From Nostoc cf. edaphicum LEGE 07299 (GTDB taxonomy: Bacteria; Cyanobacteriota; Cyanobacteriia; Cyanobacteriales; Nostocaceae), in NCBI RefSeq assembly GCF_015207245.1, contig NZ_JADEXF010000111.1:1-8052 (forward strand): DNA of 8,052 nt, given 5' to 3'. Both the position numbers and the translations under genes were made by a program. Below, piece by piece: positions 6,816-8,052 of the stretch. The first letter of the stretch is position 1; the number at the start of each line of letters is the position of its first letter. Below the pieces are notes generated by a model. It saw only the letters and a list, made by a program, of their open reading frames with translations. It made no database searches and was not told the origin of the DNA.

Positions 6816-8052
6816 ATGCTATGTAGGCAAAGAATTTTGCTTTTACAAGAACGTTATCGTTTACTCAAGCAGATTGGTAAAGGGGGATTCTGTAAAACCT
6901 TCCTCGCAATAGACGAAGGTCAGTTTCCGCCAGTTCCTTGCGTCGTTCAAGAATTATCGCTGGAATACGAAATATCTAAAAATTTTCAGCAAATGGCGCA
7001 AAAGCTAGAGGAATTAGGAAAGCATCCGCAAATTCCAACTTTATTAGCTTATTTTCAACAGAATGGGCATTTTTATTTAGTGCAAGAGTTTATTGCAGGC
7101 ACTAATTTAGCTCAGGTGGTTGAAGAAGAAAGCGCTTTTAATGAAACTCAGATTTGGCAACTGTTAGAAGATTTGTTGCCAGTTTTGCAGTTTATTAGCG
7201 ATCGCCACATCATCCACCGCGATATTAAACCCCACAATATCATCCGTAGATCCCCAATTACCAAGAAGGGAAATTTCGTTATAGTCGATTTTAGTAGTGC
7301 GAAAATCGTCACAGAAATTGATCGGCTAACATTTGAAACCAGTATCGGCAGTCCAGAATACTCTGCACCAGAACAAACGAAGGGAAAAGCCGTTTTTGCT
7401 AGTGATTTATATAGCTTGGGTGTAAGTTGTATTTACTTACTTACCCAGATTCCTCCCTTTGATTTATATGATATTGCAAATGATTGCTGGGTTTGGCAAC
7501 AATATCTTACTACTAAGGTAAGTAATGTCTGGCGACAAGACGTAAAGAGTCTACGCTTGGCCCAAATCCTCGACAAGCTGCTGCAAAATGCTGTTCACCG
7601 CCGCTTTCAATCGGCTGATGAAGTTATGCAAGCAATGGGTATGGAATGTAAAACTCAAAATTTTAAATTACCAAATCCTCCTTGGCGATGTTTGGATACC
7701 CTAACTGGGCATTCTGGGAGATTAAGTAGTGTGAATGCCCTTGCCATAAGTCCTGACAGTAGCACTTTAGCCAGTGGTAGTGATGACAAGATTGTTAAAT
7801 TGTGGGATTTAAATACCCAAAAACTCCTAGCTAGCTTATCAAGACATTCCCAAGCTGTAAAATCCGTTGCCTTCAGTCCAGATGGTCAAATTCTGGCAAC
7901 TGCTAGCGATGATAAAACTATCAAATTGTGGGAGGTTGAGACATTAAAAGAAATCTGCACCCTCTTGGGACACTCACACGCGGTAAAATCAGTTGCTTTC
8001 AGTCCAGATGGGCAGATTCTCGCTAGTGGTAGCTGGGATAAGACAATCAAAC
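6816..8052 (+). CDS. Ser/Thr kinase-like domain fused to WD40 repeats (3' end outside window)
   Basis: At least 412 residues, open at the window end. An in-frame TAA at 6783-6785 restricts the start; ATG 6816 is the best choice, with TTG 6837 as an alternative. Residues about 14-275 are a protein-kinase fold. HRDIKPHNI at 134-142 (Asp136, Lys138, Asn141), Asp158, the APE motif at 184-186 and SDLYSLG at 196-202 are present. However, the glycine loop reads GKGGFC (21-26), the beta-3 segment reads CVVQEL (Gln45 where Lys is expected), the helix-C position appears to be Met60, and DFG is DFS (158-160). WD40 repeats start near 293: GH..SGSDDKIVKLWD, then HSQAVKSVAFSPDG..ASDDKTIKLWE, then a third, cut repeat. 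The N-terminal Cys-rich segment seen in many cyanobacterial relatives is absent. Such proteins are usually cytoplasmic signalling proteins whose beta-propeller binds partners. The kinase-WD40 architecture is secure; catalytic activity is doubtful. Confidence 0.92.
   Translation, partial: MLCRQRILLLQERYRLLKQIGKGGFCKTFLAIDEGQFPPVPCVVQELSLEYEISKNFQQMAQKLEELGKHPQIPTLLAYFQQNGHFYLVQEFIAGTNLAQVVEEESAFNETQIWQLLEDLLPVLQFISDRHIIHRDIKPHNIIRRSPITKKGNFVIVDFSSAKIVTEIDRLTFETSIGSPEYSAPEQTKGKAVFASDLYSLGVSCIYLLTQIPPFDLYDIANDCWVWQQYLTTKVSNVWRQDVKSLRLAQILDKLLQNAVHRRFQSADEVMQAMGMECKTQNFKLPNPPWRCLDTLTGHSGRLSSVNALAISPDSSTLASGSDDKIVKLWDLNTQKLLASLSRHSQAVKSVAFSPDGQILATASDDKTIKLWEVETLKEICTLLGHSHAVKSVAFSPDGQILASGSWDKTIK

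Overview
The window looks like chromosomal DNA of a filamentous, probably heterocyst-forming cyanobacterium (Nostocales, Nostoc/Anabaena-like). Four things point there. There are eight exact HIP1 octamers (GCGATCGC) in 8 kb. The F1 beta and epsilon genes stand alone as a two-gene unit, the cyanobacterial atp2 arrangement. Intergenic regions carry several tandem heptanucleotide arrays of the short-repeat (STRR) type known from heterocystous genomes. The last gene fuses a Ser/Thr kinase-like domain to WD40 repeats, an architecture common in these bacteria.

Layout: 1-177 holds two heptamer arrays, (TTGTCAT)18 and a degenerate CCCCAGT array. 173-997 (-) is a SirB1-type transglutaminase-like/TPR protein. 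998-1550 is a long non-coding leader, presumably with the atp2 promoter. 1551-2999 (+) is atpB (F1 beta) and 3129-3542 (+) is atpE (F1 epsilon). The 129-bp spacer between them is largely made of heptamer repeats, which contain the atpB stop codon, a 13-bp hairpin, four copies of AAAGGA, and the atpE start codon. 3562-3592 is a hairpin likely to end atp2 transcripts. 3612-3718 is a pair of inverted heptamer arrays around a short unique core. 3821-5950 (+) is a large flotillin/SPFH membrane protein. 6083-6745 (-) is a small secreted protein resembling the propeptide region of subtilisin-like proteases, without a protease. 6816-8052 (+, cut by the window end) is a kinase-like/WD40 protein.

Only atpB and atpE clearly work together: beta carries the catalytic sites and epsilon is the rotor/inhibitory subunit of the thylakoid ATP synthase. 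The other genes look like independent units; the flotillin and propeptide genes are convergent, and the propeptide and kinase genes are divergent across 70 bp.

The points most worth a second look are: the repeat-built atpB-atpE junction; a kinase domain in which several catalytic positions appear substituted (probable pseudokinase); a roughly four-fold internal repeat in the flotillin-like protein; and an apparently free-standing subtilase-type prodomain. No mobile element, CRISPR array, tRNA or rRNA was recognised, and I see no convincing new multi-gene system.
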